64,000 nt of DNA from an uncultured Prevotellaceae bacterium. Its GTDB lineage: Bacteria > Bacteroidota > Bacteroidia > Bacteroidales > Bacteroidaceae. Location of the stretch: contig OMZS01000005.1 of NCBI GenBank assembly GCA_900315565.1, positions 56,482 through 120,481 on the forward strand. Direction: 5' to 3'. How positions within the stretch are numbered: position 1 is the first letter of the stretch; each line of letters starts with the position of its first letter. The notes under the pieces are model-generated. The model was not told the DNA's origin. It searched no databases and worked only from the letters and a program-made list of their open reading frames with translations. Positions 7,585 through 16,588 of this stretch are shown here, piece after piece. The translations under genes were made by a program, and so were the position numbers.

Positions 7585-8508
7585 ATGAATTGGTTATTAT
7601 TGGCTCTTCTCTCAGCGGTATTGCTGGGATTCTACGATGCGTTTAAGAAGAAGGCACTCAGCGGCAATGCCGTAGTGCCTGTTTTGTTTCTGAACACGCT
7701 GTTTTCATCGCTCATTTTCCTTCCGCTTATTGTGCTCAGCACCACCGGCCATATGCTCGACGGCACCATTTTGCATGTTGCTTCGGGCGGCTGGGCCCAG
7801 CATAAGTACATCGTGCTAAAGAGCATCCTTGTTTTGTCGAGTTGGTTATTCGGCTATTTCGGCATGAAATATCTGCCGCTGACCATCGTCGGCCCCATCA
7901 ACGCCATGCGGCCCGTGATGGTGCTCGTGGGCGCCCTGCTTGTGTTTGGCGAGCGGCTCAATGTCTATCAGTGGATTGGTGTGTTGTTGGCCGTTGTCTC
8001 GTTCTTCCTGCTCAGTAGGAGCGGCAAAAAAGAGGGCATCGACTTCAAGCACAACCGCTGGATTTTTTTCGTGGTGCTCTCTGCCCTGTTGGGAGCCGTG
8101 AGTGCCCTCTACGACAAGTACCTGATGGCCCCCGTCGGCCAGGGTGGGGTGGGGCTCGACCTCATGATGGTTCAAAGTTGGTACACCATTTATCAGTGCG
8201 CCATGATGGGCCTCATGGTCTTGCTGCTGTGGTGGCCCCGCGGTCGGAAGTCCAACCCGTTCCACTGGCATTGGACGATTGTTTTCATCAGCCTGTTCCT
8301 GAGTGCGGCCGATTTCGTCTATTTCTACTCCCTCACTGTGCCTGGTGCCATGGTATCCATCGTGTCGATGGTTCGGCGCAGCAGCGTGGTGGTTTCGTTC
8401 CTTTTTGGTGCGGCGGTATTCCACGAGAAGAACCTGAAGAACAAAATGGTCGATTTGGCACTGGTGCTCATCGGATTGGTATTCCTCTATATCGGCTCGC
8501 ACGACTAA
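7585..8508 (+). CDS. EamA/DMT-superfamily membrane permease
   Basis: 307 residues with about ten hydrophobic helices in two repeats, the EamA layout. The first half includes FGYFGMKYLPLTIVGPINAM and FGERLNVYQWIG. The second half includes LSALLGAVSALYDKY and VVVSFLFGAAVFHEKNLKN. The second-repeat phrase ending VLIGLVFLYIG is typical of drug/metabolite transporters. It sits in the inner membrane. The substrate cannot be read from sequence; export of amino acids or metabolites is common in the family. It lies between truA and dapA, with its own RBS-poor leader of short CTAATA-type repeats. Confidence 0.85.
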   Translation: MNWLLLALLSAVLLGFYDAFKKKALSGNAVVPVLFLNTLFSSLIFLPLIVLSTTGHMLDGTILHVASGGWAQHKYIVLKSILVLSSWLFGYFGMKYLPLTIVGPINAMRPVMVLVGALLVFGERLNVYQWIGVLLAVVSFFLLSRSGKKEGIDFKHNRWIFFVVLSALLGAVSALYDKYLMAPVGQGGVGLDLMMVQSWYTIYQCAMMGLMVLLLWWPRGRKSNPFHWHWTIVFISLFLSAADFVYFYSLTVPGAMVSIVSMVRRSSVVVSFLFGAAVFHEKNLKNKMVDLALVLIGLVFLYIGSHD

Positions 8509-8542
8509 AACTGCTATTTTGTAATAAAAAACATGGTTTTGT

Positions 8543-8573
8543 TTTGCAATTTGCTGGAATTACATTAATTTTG
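8543..8573 (+). promoter_or_regulatory. Promoter of dapA
   Basis: TTTG (8543-8546), a 19-nt spacer and TAATTTTG (8566-8573) match the consensus. The ATG at 8595 is 22 nt downstream. This supports the short dapA start over upstream in-frame starts. Confidence 0.75.
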
Positions 8574-8594
8574 CAGCGAAATAGATTCTTTTTT

Positions 8595-9482
8595 ATGGCA
8601 CGAAATATCTTCAAGGGTTTGGGTATTGCCCTGATAACACCTTTTACCACCGACGGCGCAGTTGATTATGTTGCATTGAAGCGGCTGATAGAGTATCAGA
8701 TGATGAACGGGGCCGACTTCCTCTGCATCTTGGCTACAACAGGCGAAACACCCTGTCTGACAGCCGACGAGAAACAGTGCATCAAAGAGTTGACGGTTGA
8801 GTTGGTAAACGGGCGCATTCCCATTGCAATGGGCTGTGGCGGCAACAACACGGCTGCAGTGGTTGAGGAATTGCGTACTGCCGATTTCAAGGGCATCGAT
8901 GGCATTCTAAGTGTCTGTCCTTTCTATAACAAACCCTCGCAAGAAGGTCTTTATCAGCATTTTAAACGTATTGCTGAGGCTAGTCCGCGCCCGGTGATTC
9001 TTTATAATGTTCCAGGGCGTACCGGTATCAATATGAGTGCCGAAACCACTGTGCGACTGGCTCACGACTGCGAGAACATCGTGGCCATCAAGGAGGCCAG
9101 CGGCAACTTGGAACAGGTGGACGAAATCATCAAACACAAGCCAGAGCGCTTTGATGTCATCAGTGGCGACGACGCCATTACCTTCCAGATGATTGCCAGC
9201 GGTGGCGCAGGTGTGATTTCGGTCATTGGAAATGCGCTGCCCAAGGAGTTTTCGCGCATGATAAGACTGGAATTCCGTGGCGAGTACGAGGCTGCCCGCA
9301 AGATTCACCATAAGTTCACAGAGTTGTATAAGCTGCTCTTTGTCGATGGAAATCCTGCCGGTGTGAAAGCCCTGCTCCACGAAATGGGAATGATAGAAAA
9401 CGAGTTGCGGTTGCCGCTTGTTCCCACTCGCGTCACAACATTGCAGAAAATCAGTGCCATTCTGCGCGACTTGAGAATCTGA
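8595..9482 (+). CDS. dapA: 4-hydroxy-tetrahydrodipicolinate synthase
   Basis: 295 residues, the usual DapA length. It condenses pyruvate with aspartate semialdehyde in the lysine and diaminopimelate pathway. The N-terminus FKGLGIALITPF, the phosphate/pyruvate loop ATTGETPCL, the catalytic tyrosine in LYNVPGRTGINM and the Schiff-base lysine in VAIKEASGN (Lys at about 166) are all present, with GGAGVISVIGNALP after them. A much longer open frame reaches upstream into the permease gene, but it lacks family similarity and the promoter lies just before 8595. It makes precursors for both peptidoglycan and lysine. Confidence 0.97.
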   Translation: MARNIFKGLGIALITPFTTDGAVDYVALKRLIEYQMMNGADFLCILATTGETPCLTADEKQCIKELTVELVNGRIPIAMGCGGNNTAAVVEELRTADFKGIDGILSVCPFYNKPSQEGLYQHFKRIAEASPRPVILYNVPGRTGINMSAETTVRLAHDCENIVAIKEASGNLEQVDEIIKHKPERFDVISGDDAITFQMIASGGAGVISVIGNALPKEFSRMIRLEFRGEYEAARKIHHKFTELYKLLFVDGNPAGVKALLHEMGMIENELRLPLVPTRVTTLQKISAILRDLRI

Positions 9483-9520
9483 CAATAACTACAAACTACG
9501 AACTCCGAGTGACGAGTTAT

Positions 9521-9554
9521 GATATGTTTTGAGCATCTGGATGCTCATCATATC
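9521..9554. other. Hairpin between dapA and the AraC gene
   Basis: GATATG...TGAGCATC pairs with GATGCTCA...CATATC around a 2-nt loop (8-bp core at 9530-9547). No T-run follows, so it may be an operator or mRNA structure. Confidence 0.5.
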
Positions 9555-9591
9555 TATAAAACCCAGAACTCATAACTCTTACCTAAGAACC

Positions 9592-10479
9592 ATGGCCGAC
9601 GACAGACGAGTGATACACGAAATCACTCCGCTTATGGGAAAAGATGTGCTCTACATTGCCGACAGGCGTAAGAAAGAGTTCACTTATCCCATCCACAACC
9701 ACGAAGTCTATGAACTCAACTTTGTTGAGCATGCCAGCGGTGTGCGCCGCATCGTGGGCGACTCGAGCGAGGTTATTGGCGATTACGACCTGGTGCTTAT
9801 CACCAGTCCTGACTTGGAGCACGTGTGGGAGCAGCACGAGTGCCGCAACGAGGACATTCGCGAAATCACCGTTCAGTTTGATTTCCACATGAACGAGGAC
9901 AATTTCTTTGGGCGCAATCCTTTCATCAGCATGCGTAAGATGATGAGCGAGGCGCGCAAAGGACTTTGTTTCCCCCTGCCTGCCATTATGAAGGTGTATG
10001 GTCTGCTCGATACGCTCAGCAGCATCAAGGACGGTTTCTATGCCGTGCAGCAGTTCCTCACCATTCTCTACGAGCTGTCGCGGTGCGACGGAGCCCGGAC
10101 GCTGGCCACCAGCAGCTACGCCAAGATTGCCGTAGAGGACGACAGCCGCCGCATACTGAAAGTGAAAAACTATATCAGCAAAAACTATATGGACGAGGTG
10201 CGTCTGGCCACGCTGGCCGACATCGCCGGCATGAGTCCCAGTGCCTTCAGTCGTTTCTTCAAACTGCACACGGGCCGCAACCTCACCGACTACATCATCG
10301 ACATGCGCCTGGGCTACGCCGCCCGAATGCTCGTTGACACTTCGCGCAGCATATCGGAAATCAGTTTCAGTTGTGGTTTCAACAACCTGAGCAACTTCAA
10401 CCGTATTTTCAAGCGCAAAAAAGGATGCTCGCCCACAGAGTTTCGCGAGAACTACCACAAGACGCGCATCATTGTTTAA
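9592..10479 (+). CDS. AraC-family transcriptional regulator with N-terminal cupin
   Basis: 295 residues from the ATG at 9592; an upstream TTG at 9529 lies in a hairpin and is unlikely. The N-terminal part (about 20-150) has the cupin-like FTYPIHNHEVYELNFVEH sensor phrase. The C-terminal 100 residues form two HTH motifs: RLATLADIAGMSPSAFSRFF and SISEISFSCGFNNLSNFNRI, then KRKKGCSPTEFREN. Such proteins usually bind a sugar or small metabolite and switch on a nearby operon. No obvious target is next to it; rubrerythrin lies 77 nt downstream and uxaC 2 kb away. Ligand unknown. Confidence 0.92.
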   Translation: MADDRRVIHEITPLMGKDVLYIADRRKKEFTYPIHNHEVYELNFVEHASGVRRIVGDSSEVIGDYDLVLITSPDLEHVWEQHECRNEDIREITVQFDFHMNEDNFFGRNPFISMRKMMSEARKGLCFPLPAIMKVYGLLDTLSSIKDGFYAVQQFLTILYELSRCDGARTLATSSYAKIAVEDDSRRILKVKNYISKNYMDEVRLATLADIAGMSPSAFSRFFKLHTGRNLTDYIIDMRLGYAARMLVDTSRSISEISFSCGFNNLSNFNRIFKRKKGCSPTEFRENYHKTRIIV

Positions 10480-10518
10480 TTGATAATTGACAATTGATAA
10501 TTGACAATTGATAGTTGA
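10480..10518. repeat. Short tandem repeat before rubrerythrin
   Basis: Units of about 14 bp containing TTGATAATTGACAA repeat nearly three times between the AraC stop and the rubrerythrin leader. This is one of several locus-specific short phrase repeats in the window. Confidence 0.7.
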
Positions 10519-10556
10519 CTATAGATATTGATAATCTTTTTTATACCAAAAACATT

Positions 10557-11096
10557 ATGAAAGAACTGAAAGGAACGAAAACAGAAAAAAACCTGCAAGA
10601 GGCATTTGCAGGTGAGTCGATGGCGCGCAATAAGTATTCTTATTGGGCTTCGAAAGCCAAGAAAGACGGATTTGTGCAGATAGCTGCCATTTTCGAGGAG
10701 ACTGCTGCCAACGAGAAAGAACATGCCAAAATGTGGTTCAAACTGCTGAATGGTGGTATCGACAGCACAGAGAAGAATCTGGAAGCTGCCGCTGCCGGCG
10801 AGAACTTTGAGTGGACCGACATGTACGACCGTATGGCCCGCGAGGCCGACGAGGAAGGCTTCCCCGAGATTGCTGAGAAGTTCCGTGGCGTGGCTGCCAT
10901 CGAGAAGCACCACGAGGAGCGCTACCGCAAACTGCTGAAGAACGTTCAAGACAAGTGCGTCTTCTCAAAGGACGGCGATGTCATCTGGCAGTGCGCCAAC
11001 TGCGGCCACATCGTTGTTGGCAAGAATGCTCCCGAGATTTGCCCCGTTTGCGACCATCCACAGGCTTACTTCCAAATTAAGGCTGAAAACTATTAA
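10557..11096 (+). CDS. rbr: Rubrerythrin (diiron domain followed by rubredoxin domain)
   Basis: 179 residues from the ATG at 10557; a TTG at 10515 is an unlikely start. The N-terminal four-helix diiron domain has [12 protein letters not shown], then [14 protein letters not shown] and [19 protein letters not shown] with the Glu/His iron ligands. The C-terminal rubredoxin-like knot has CANCGH and [11 protein letters not shown]. Rubrerythrin reduces hydrogen peroxide in the cytoplasm and protects anaerobes from oxygen. The gene stands alone and ends with a repeat-derived terminator before the convergent ansA gene. A second rubrerythrin with the opposite domain order lies at 30486. Confidence 0.95.
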   Translation: MKELKGTKTEKNLQEAFAGESMARNKYSYWASKAKKDGFVQIAAIFEETAANEKEHAKMWFKLLNGGIDSTEKNLEAAAAGENFEWTDMYDRMAREADEEGFPEIAEKFRGVAAIEKHHEERYRKLLKNVQDKCVFSKDGDVIWQCANCGHIVVGKNAPEICPVCDHPQAYFQIKAENY

Positions 11097-11117
11097 GAGT
11101 TAGGAGTTAGGAATTAG

Positions 11118-11164
11118 GAGTTAGGAGTTTCTCGAGTAGACGGGAGACTCCTAACTCTTTTTAT
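11118..11164 (+). terminator. Repeat-derived terminator after rubrerythrin
   Basis: AGTTAGGAGT (11119-11128) pairs with ACTCCTAACT (11147-11156), followed by CTTTTTAT. Both arms come from GAGTTAGGA-type phrase repeats at 11097-11130, which recur inverted at 11184-11220 on the ansA side. Confidence 0.7.
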
Positions 11165-11220
11165 GCTTTAGTTTACTAAGAGTCCCAACTCCTAACTCCT
11201 AACTCCTAACTCCTCACTCC

Positions 11221-12252
11221 TCACTCCACAGTGATTTCTCCTGCTATCGAGCGATTCATCCATGAGCGAATGGTGGCAGGGTCGTTGTAGCGGGCCTGCA
11301 GATACATTAGTTTGGTGACTGCGCTCTCCACGGTGCCGTCGTATCCGCTGATGACACCCACCTGTTTGAGTCGGAAACCGGCATCGTAGAGGCCCATTTC
11401 CACGCATCCCGCCACGCATTGGCTGATGTTGACGATGATGACGCCGCGCTCGCAGGCCTCTTTGAGCAGTCGCATTATCCACGGTTTTTGCGGAGCGTTG
11501 CCGCTGCCATAGGTGCGCATCACGATGCCGCGCAGTTCGGGCGCGTCGAGCATGTGGCGGACAATGTTCTCCTGAATGCCGGGAAATAACGAGAATACCG
11601 CCACGTTGGGGTTCATGTCGTAGTGGGGAATCATGGGGCGCGAGTAGTCGGGCTGCAGAATGTGGTGCTCATGATAGGCGAAGTTTACACCGGCATCGCA
11701 CAGGTGAGGATAGTTGAACGACTCGAAGGCACTAAAACCCTCGGCATTCTGTTTGGTACTGCGGTTGCCGCGCAGCAGATTGCCGCTGAAGTAGATGCAC
11801 ACTTCGGGCACCTTCGGATGCCCGTTTTCGTTGTAGTCGGCGGCCAGTTCGATGCTGGTGATAAGGTTTTCCTTGCCGTCGGTGCGCAGTTGTCCGATGG
11901 GCAGCTGGCTGCCCGTAAGAATGACGGGCTTTGTCAGGTTTTCGAGCATGTAGGAGAGGGCCGAGGCTGTGTAGGCCATGGTGTCGGTGCCGTGAAGGAT
12001 GACGAAACCGTCGTAGTTGTCATATTGCTCGGCAATGATGCTCACCAGCATGGCCCACGCCTTCGGATCCATGTCGCTAGAGTCGATGGGTGTGCTGAAC
12101 TGATAAACGTCGATGCCCGTCTTGACATACGCCAGCTCGTACACCTGTTCTTTCAGATGATTGAAGTCGAGCGGCTCCAAGGCGTCAGTTTGCGGATTGC
12201 GACCCATGCCGATGGTGCCGCCTGTATAGATGAGAAGAACTCTGTTTTTCAT
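11221..12252 (-). CDS. ansA: Type I (cytoplasmic) L-asparaginase
   Basis: 343 residues from the ATG at 12252; further upstream in-frame starts cover the leader only. The first catalytic threonine lies in LLIYTGGTIGMG, and the second motif is VILHGTDTMAYTASALSYML with the Thr-Asp pair. SQLPIGQLRTDGKENL and GSGNAPQ are further family landmarks. No signal peptide is seen, which fits the cytoplasmic type. It hydrolyses asparagine to aspartate and ammonia. Aspartate could feed fumarate respiration, and a Dcu carrier lies 6 kb away. It is transcribed divergently from uxaC with back-to-back promoters. Confidence 0.95.
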   Translation of the reverse strand: MKNRVLLIYTGGTIGMGRNPQTDALEPLDFNHLKEQVYELAYVKTGIDVYQFSTPIDSSDMDPKAWAMLVSIIAEQYDNYDGFVILHGTDTMAYTASALSYMLENLTKPVILTGSQLPIGQLRTDGKENLITSIELAADYNENGHPKVPEVCIYFSGNLLRGNRSTKQNAEGFSAFESFNYPHLCDAGVNFAYHEHHILQPDYSRPMIPHYDMNPNVAVFSLFPGIQENIVRHMLDAPELRGIVMRTYGSGNAPQKPWIMRLLKEACERGVIIVNISQCVAGCVEMGLYDAGFRLKQVGVISGYDGTVESAVTKLMYLQARYNDPATIRSWMNRSIAGEITVE

Positions 12253-12351
12253 ATTTTGACATTTAGACAAAGAGATAAAAAGACAAAGAGACAAACAGAC
12301 ATTCAGGCTTCTTTCTTCTTATAATGACATCGTTTGCGTAAATTTCCGCCA

Positions 12352-12383
12352 CAAATATACGGCAAAATTCGTGTTCTTCCAAA
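12352..12383 (-). promoter_or_regulatory. Promoter of ansA
   Basis: Minus-strand TTTG (12380-12383), 20-nt spacer, TATATTTG (12352-12359). It is almost adjacent to the uxaC -7 element. Confidence 0.7.
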
Positions 12384-12391
12384 AAATAAAC

Positions 12392-12399
12392 TAACTTTG
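12392..12399 (+). promoter_or_regulatory. -7 element of uxaC
   Basis: TAACTTTG lies 60 nt before the uxaC ATG. The -33 position reads TTCG, a weak match. Confidence 0.55.
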
Positions 12400-12459
12400 T
12401 GAACTGTTAGAACCAAAAAAATCAAAGTAACATATACACTCTTAAAAGCTAAAACAAAA

Positions 12460-13866
12460 ATGAAACAGTTCATGGACGAAAACTTCCTGCTCGAAACTCA
12501 AACTGCGCAGGATTTGTATCACAACCATGCGGCCAAGATGCCCATCATCGACTATCACTGCCATCTGATTCCCGAAATGGTGGCCAACGACCACAAGTTC
12601 AAGAGCATCACCGAGCTGTGGCTTGGTGGCGACCACTACAAGTGGCGTGCCATGCGTACCAACGGTGTTGACGAGCGATTCTGCACCGGCAAGGACACCA
12701 GCGACTGGGAGAAATTCGAGAAGTGGGCCGAGACCGTTCCCTACACTTTCCGCAATCCCCTTTACCACTGGACACACCTCGAGCTGAAGACAGCCTTCGG
12801 CATCAACAAACTGCTCAGCCCCAAGACTGCCCGTGAGATTTTCGACGAGTGCAACGAGAAACTGCAGCAACCCGAATACACCGCCCGCGGATTTATGCGC
12901 CGCTACAACGTGGAGACCGTCTGCACCACCGACGACCCCGTTGACGACCTGCGCTATCACAAGCAGACACGCGAGAGCGGATTCGAAGTCAAGATGATTC
13001 CTGCCTGGCGTCCCGACAAAGCCATGAACATTGAGAAACCTGAGTTTGCCGACTACGTGAAGCAGCTCAGCGAGGTGAGCGGTGTGGATATTGCATCGTT
13101 TAAGGACATGGTAGATGCGCTGCAGAAGCGTCACGACTTCTTCCACGAGAACGGCTGCCGCCTGTCTGACCACGGCATCGAGGAGTTCTACGACGAGGAG
13201 TACACCGACTCGCAGATTGAGACCATCTTCAGCAAGGCGCTGCGCGGCATTCAGTTGTCAGAGCTGGAGACCCGTCAGTACAAGAACTGCTTCCTCACCG
13301 TGATGGCCGAAATGGACGCTGCCAGCGACTGGACACAGCAGTTCCACTACGGAGCCATCCGCGACAACAACACGCTGATGTACAACCAGCTGGGTCCCGA
13401 TACGGGCTTCGACAGCATTGGCGAGTTCACCACCGCCAAGGCCATGAGTCGTTTCCTCAACAAACTCAACATGCAGAAGAAACTCACCCGCACCATCCTC
13501 TACACCCTGAACCCCTGCGCCAACGAGGTGATTGCCACCATGCTCGGCAACTTCCAGGACGGTTCTTGCCCCGGTAAGATTCAGTTTGGCTCAGGCTGGT
13601 GGTTCAACGACCAGCTCGACGGCATGACTCGCCAGATGAACGCCCTCTCGGTGCTCGGTCTGCTCAGCCGTTTCGTGGGCATGCTCACCGACTCGCGCTC
13701 GTTCCTCAGCTATCCGCGCCACGAGTACTTCCGTCGCCTGCTCTGCAACCTGCTGGGCAACGACGTGGAGAAAGGCCTGCTGCCCAACGACCTCGACAGT
13801 CTTTATCGCATGGTGGAGGACATCTCGTACTACAACGCCAAGAATTACTTCAAGTTTGACAAATAA
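12460..13866 (+). CDS. uxaC: Glucuronate/galacturonate isomerase
   Basis: 468 residues, the normal UxaC length. The metal-binding start is MPIIDYHCHLIPEMVANDH. Other family landmarks are WLGGDHYKWRAMRTNGV, VETVCTTDDPVDDL, GFEVKMIPAWRPDKA, FHYGAIRDNN and the C-terminal GMLTDSRSFLSYPRHEYFRR. The enzyme converts D-glucuronate to D-fructuronate and D-galacturonate to D-tagaturonate in the cytoplasm, the first step in uronic acid catabolism. This pairs logically with the pectate lyase at 20179-23118, whose products end as galacturonate. The remaining pathway genes (uxaA/B, kdgK, kdgA) are not in the window. A bidirectional terminator follows 38 nt after the stop. Confidence 0.97.
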   Translation: MKQFMDENFLLETQTAQDLYHNHAAKMPIIDYHCHLIPEMVANDHKFKSITELWLGGDHYKWRAMRTNGVDERFCTGKDTSDWEKFEKWAETVPYTFRNPLYHWTHLELKTAFGINKLLSPKTAREIFDECNEKLQQPEYTARGFMRRYNVETVCTTDDPVDDLRYHKQTRESGFEVKMIPAWRPDKAMNIEKPEFADYVKQLSEVSGVDIASFKDMVDALQKRHDFFHENGCRLSDHGIEEFYDEEYTDSQIETIFSKALRGIQLSELETRQYKNCFLTVMAEMDAASDWTQQFHYGAIRDNNTLMYNQLGPDTGFDSIGEFTTAKAMSRFLNKLNMQKKLTRTILYTLNPCANEVIATMLGNFQDGSCPGKIQFGSGWWFNDQLDGMTRQMNALSVLGLLSRFVGMLTDSRSFLSYPRHEYFRRLLCNLLGNDVEKGLLPNDLDSLYRMVEDISYYNAKNYFKFDK

Positions 13867-13904
13867 ACGCCCACGGCGTATTTTTGTCACATTGAATCAC
13901 GCAT

Positions 13905-13948
13905 AAAAAAGGTGTGCCAACCGTTTCTTCGGGTGGCACACCTTTTTT
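13905..13948. terminator. Bidirectional terminator between uxaC and the receptor gene
   Basis: A perfect 15-bp stem AAAAAAGGTGTGCCA / TGGCACACCTTTTTT (13905-13919, 13934-13948) provides a T-run on both strands for the two convergent genes. Confidence 0.9.
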
Positions 13949-13969
13949 CGTTTCGCTGGCAGGCACTTG

Positions 13970-16582
13970 TTACCGCGCGGCGGCTCGCGAGGCATCGGTA
14001 TTCTTCGACTGTCGGTAAGAGCGGCGCACCTTGCTGCCGCCGAAGGAGTAGCGCACATAGATATTCACGTTTTGCACACGTGCGTCGTTTCTGAAGTGAA
14101 CCGTGTAGCCGTTGTAGTGGTTCGTAGAGCGCGAGAAATTCTGGTGAAAAGGGTCGCTCACTGCGAGCGAGAGCAGCAGCCGGTCGTTCAGCAGGCGGTA
14201 GCTCAGCTTGGCTCCGCAGAAGACATAACTCTTCTCGTAGCGTCCGTAGGTGTCAACTTGCGGCAGTTGGTGCGTGTAGTAGGCATTGAGCATCAGCGTG
14301 TGGCTGTGGTTCAGAAACCAGTCGGTGTTCAGTTCGGCCTTCCCGCTCCACTGGTGCTCGTCTTGCAGGTTGGACGACGGTTTGGTGACGTGGCTCTGCG
14401 CGAAGAACACTTCGCCGCCCAGTTGTACGTTCCACCATGTCAGCAAGTTGCGGCGCCACTCCACGTATAACCCCGCCTTGTCGGTAGAGAAGCAGTTGTC
14501 GGCCACGCTGCTCTGCATGCCGTCGGCGGTAAAGAGCATGGGCAATCCGGCGGCGTCGCGTTGGTGGCTCTCGTAGAGCACGGCATAAAGTCCGCGCCCA
14601 TTGCTGAAGTTCACCTCCACGTTGTCGGTGAGTCCCGGCGCGAGGAAGGGGTTGCCGCTGACGTAGCTGGTGGGCGTCTGGTAGTAGCGGAAGGGATTCA
14701 GGTCGTTGAAGTCAGGTCGGCTGATGCCTTTCGAGTAGGCCAGCCCGAAGTTGGCCCTGTCCGTCGGCTTCCACCGCAGGTGCAGGGTGGGGAAAAGGTA
14801 GAGGTAGTGGTTGCGGTTGGTTTCGTTGTTCTCTACGAGTGTTGCCTCGGTCCACGTCTTTTCGATACGCAAGCCGGCCTTGGCCGAAAACTTGCTGCTG
14901 AAGTCGCGCTGGGCCGACATGTAGGCAGCCGCCGTGCGCTCTTTGTAGTCGAAGTGGTTCGACTGGCCGTCCGTCTTTTTCCACACGCCGGTGGCATCGC
15001 TGAAAATGTCGAGCGACGAGCGGTTGCCTATGTTCGTGTAGGCGGCTCCCGTCTCGATGTTGGCCCATGCATAGGTCAGCATGGCGTCGGCCTTCACGCC
15101 GTCGATGCGGTAGCGGCTGTCGCCCGTGTTCAGCATGTTGAGGGTGTTGGGTGATGGTTGTTGGGTGGTGGGCGATGAGGGAGCGGTGACAGCTTCCAGC
15201 CGCTGGTCCTGCTGCTGGTAGTTGTTCAGATAGTCGTAGGTGAGTGTCAGCATTTTTCCTTTCGGGTCGATCACGAAGTCGGCAAACACCTCGCCCGAGA
15301 GGCTGTAGCTTTTGTCGTCGGGCGAATGGGTGTCGGTGGTGGTGCGCACGTCGTGCTCATCGGTAATGTCGTGGACATCGATGTTTGCCTTCGTGGAAGA
15401 GGCACTGCCCAGAAAACCCACCGACCAGCGTTTGCTAAGCTGGTATTTGACCAGCAGGTTGGCGTCGCCCCACGTCCAGTTGAAGCGGTTCACCGATGCC
15501 GACGTCTTCGTATGGTCGGCAAAGACGGCCTCCCACGATCGGTCGTTGCGTCCGCGGGCCAGGTCGAGCATGCCCGAGAAAGAGATGTCGAGCCGTTTGT
15601 TGGCGTAGTTCACTGCCGGAGTGAGCACGCTGCTGGTGCGCTCCTTGAAAATCAGGCTGCCGCCGATCGAGCCGTTCACGCCGAGTGTCTGGTCGCGGTG
15701 GAGCACAATGTTCACGTAGCCCGCATTGGGCTCGGCCTTGTATTTCGAGGGTGGAATGCTGATGACCTCGATGCGCTCAATGTCTTCCGAGCGGAGGGTG
15801 CTGAGTTTTGACTTCAGCATGTTGTCGGGCATTTCGCGGCCGTTCAGCAGAAAGTGGGTGCTGCTCTTGCCCACCATGGCCACGTCGTCGCCTTTGATTT
15901 CGAGCAGCGGCACGCGGCGCATGAGTTCCTGTGCGGTCAGTCCGCGGGCAAACTCGTCGGCTCCCACGATGTATTGCAGACGGTCGGTTTGGTGCTTGAT
16001 GATGCAGCGGTTGCCCTTCACCACCACACCGCCTATCGTCATCGTTTCGGGCTCGAGGCGTATGGTGCCCACCTGCTCGCTGCTGCACATACGCCACACA
16101 GTCTGGTAGCCAACGTAGGTGATGCGGGCAATCACCGTAGGCTGTTCAACGGGGATGACGAACACGCCACTCTCGTTGCTCACGCCGCCGCAGAGCACGG
16201 TTGAGTCTGCGGGATGAAGCAGGGTGATATTGGCGTAGGCCACGGGCTGGTCGTGTTCGTCAACGACGGTTCCCCGCAGGTGACGGTTGGTTTTGTGGGT
16301 ACATTCCACCACAATCTCCCTGACGGCCACGGTCATGCGGATGGGGTAAAAGCCAATGAGCTGGCGGATGGCATCGGGCAGCGGCTTGCGTTGTATGCTG
16401 GTGGTGACGCGGAAGTCCTCCAGGTCGTTGTAGAGGAAACTCACCACGTAGTCGTCGGTCTGGCTGCTCAGCTGTTGCAAAGCATCGGCCATCGACACGT
16501 TGTTGAATTGGCCGCTCACGCGCTGGGCGTAGAGAGCCAGAGCAAAGAGGAAAAGCACGACGGAAAAAACTACTCTCTTCAT
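13970..16582 (-). CDS. Outer-membrane beta-barrel receptor with STN domain
   Basis: 870 residues. The signal peptide (to about ALYAQ) is followed by an STN/secretin-like short domain (about residues 22-90: VSMADALQQL through EIVVEC). A carboxypeptidase-regulatory-like domain follows (about 98-180, LRGTVVDEHDQPVAYANI), then a plug-like region with MRRVPLLEIKGDDV, then a long beta-barrel of the outer-membrane beta-barrel family. It ends in an aromatic strand plus a basic tail. Genes for an anti-sigma protein and an ECF sigma factor precede it in the same tight operon, with a 6-nt gap. This is the arrangement of transenvelope signalling receptors: ligand at the cell surface, STN contact with the anti-sigma protein. 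The ligand is unknown. Confidence 0.85.
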   Translation of the reverse strand: MKRVVFSVVLFLFALALYAQRVSGQFNNVSMADALQQLSSQTDDYVVSFLYNDLEDFRVTTSIQRKPLPDAIRQLIGFYPIRMTVAVREIVVECTHKTNRHLRGTVVDEHDQPVAYANITLLHPADSTVLCGGVSNESGVFVIPVEQPTVIARITYVGYQTVWRMCSSEQVGTIRLEPETMTIGGVVVKGNRCIIKHQTDRLQYIVGADEFARGLTAQELMRRVPLLEIKGDDVAMVGKSSTHFLLNGREMPDNMLKSKLSTLRSEDIERIEVISIPPSKYKAEPNAGYVNIVLHRDQTLGVNGSIGGSLIFKERTSSVLTPAVNYANKRLDISFSGMLDLARGRNDRSWEAVFADHTKTSASVNRFNWTWGDANLLVKYQLSKRWSVGFLGSASSTKANIDVHDITDEHDVRTTTDTHSPDDKSYSLSGEVFADFVIDPKGKMLTLTYDYLNNYQQQDQRLEAVTAPSSPTTQQPSPNTLNMLNTGDSRYRIDGVKADAMLTYAWANIETGAAYTNIGNRSSLDIFSDATGVWKKTDGQSNHFDYKERTAAAYMSAQRDFSSKFSAKAGLRIEKTWTEATLVENNETNRNHYLYLFPTLHLRWKPTDRANFGLAYSKGISRPDFNDLNPFRYYQTPTSYVSGNPFLAPGLTDNVEVNFSNGRGLYAVLYESHQRDAAGLPMLFTADGMQSSVADNCFSTDKAGLYVEWRRNLLTWWNVQLGGEVFFAQSHVTKPSSNLQDEHQWSGKAELNTDWFLNHSHTLMLNAYYTHQLPQVDTYGRYEKSYVFCGAKLSYRLLNDRLLLSLAVSDPFHQNFSRSTNHYNGYTVHFRNDARVQNVNIYVRYSFGGSKVRRSYRQSKNTDASRAAAR

Positions 16583-16588
16583 GGCGCA

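Noticed and set aside
8178-8594. N-terminal extension of DapA
   Set aside because: It overlaps the permease gene, lacks family similarity, and the dapA promoter lies at 8543-8573.
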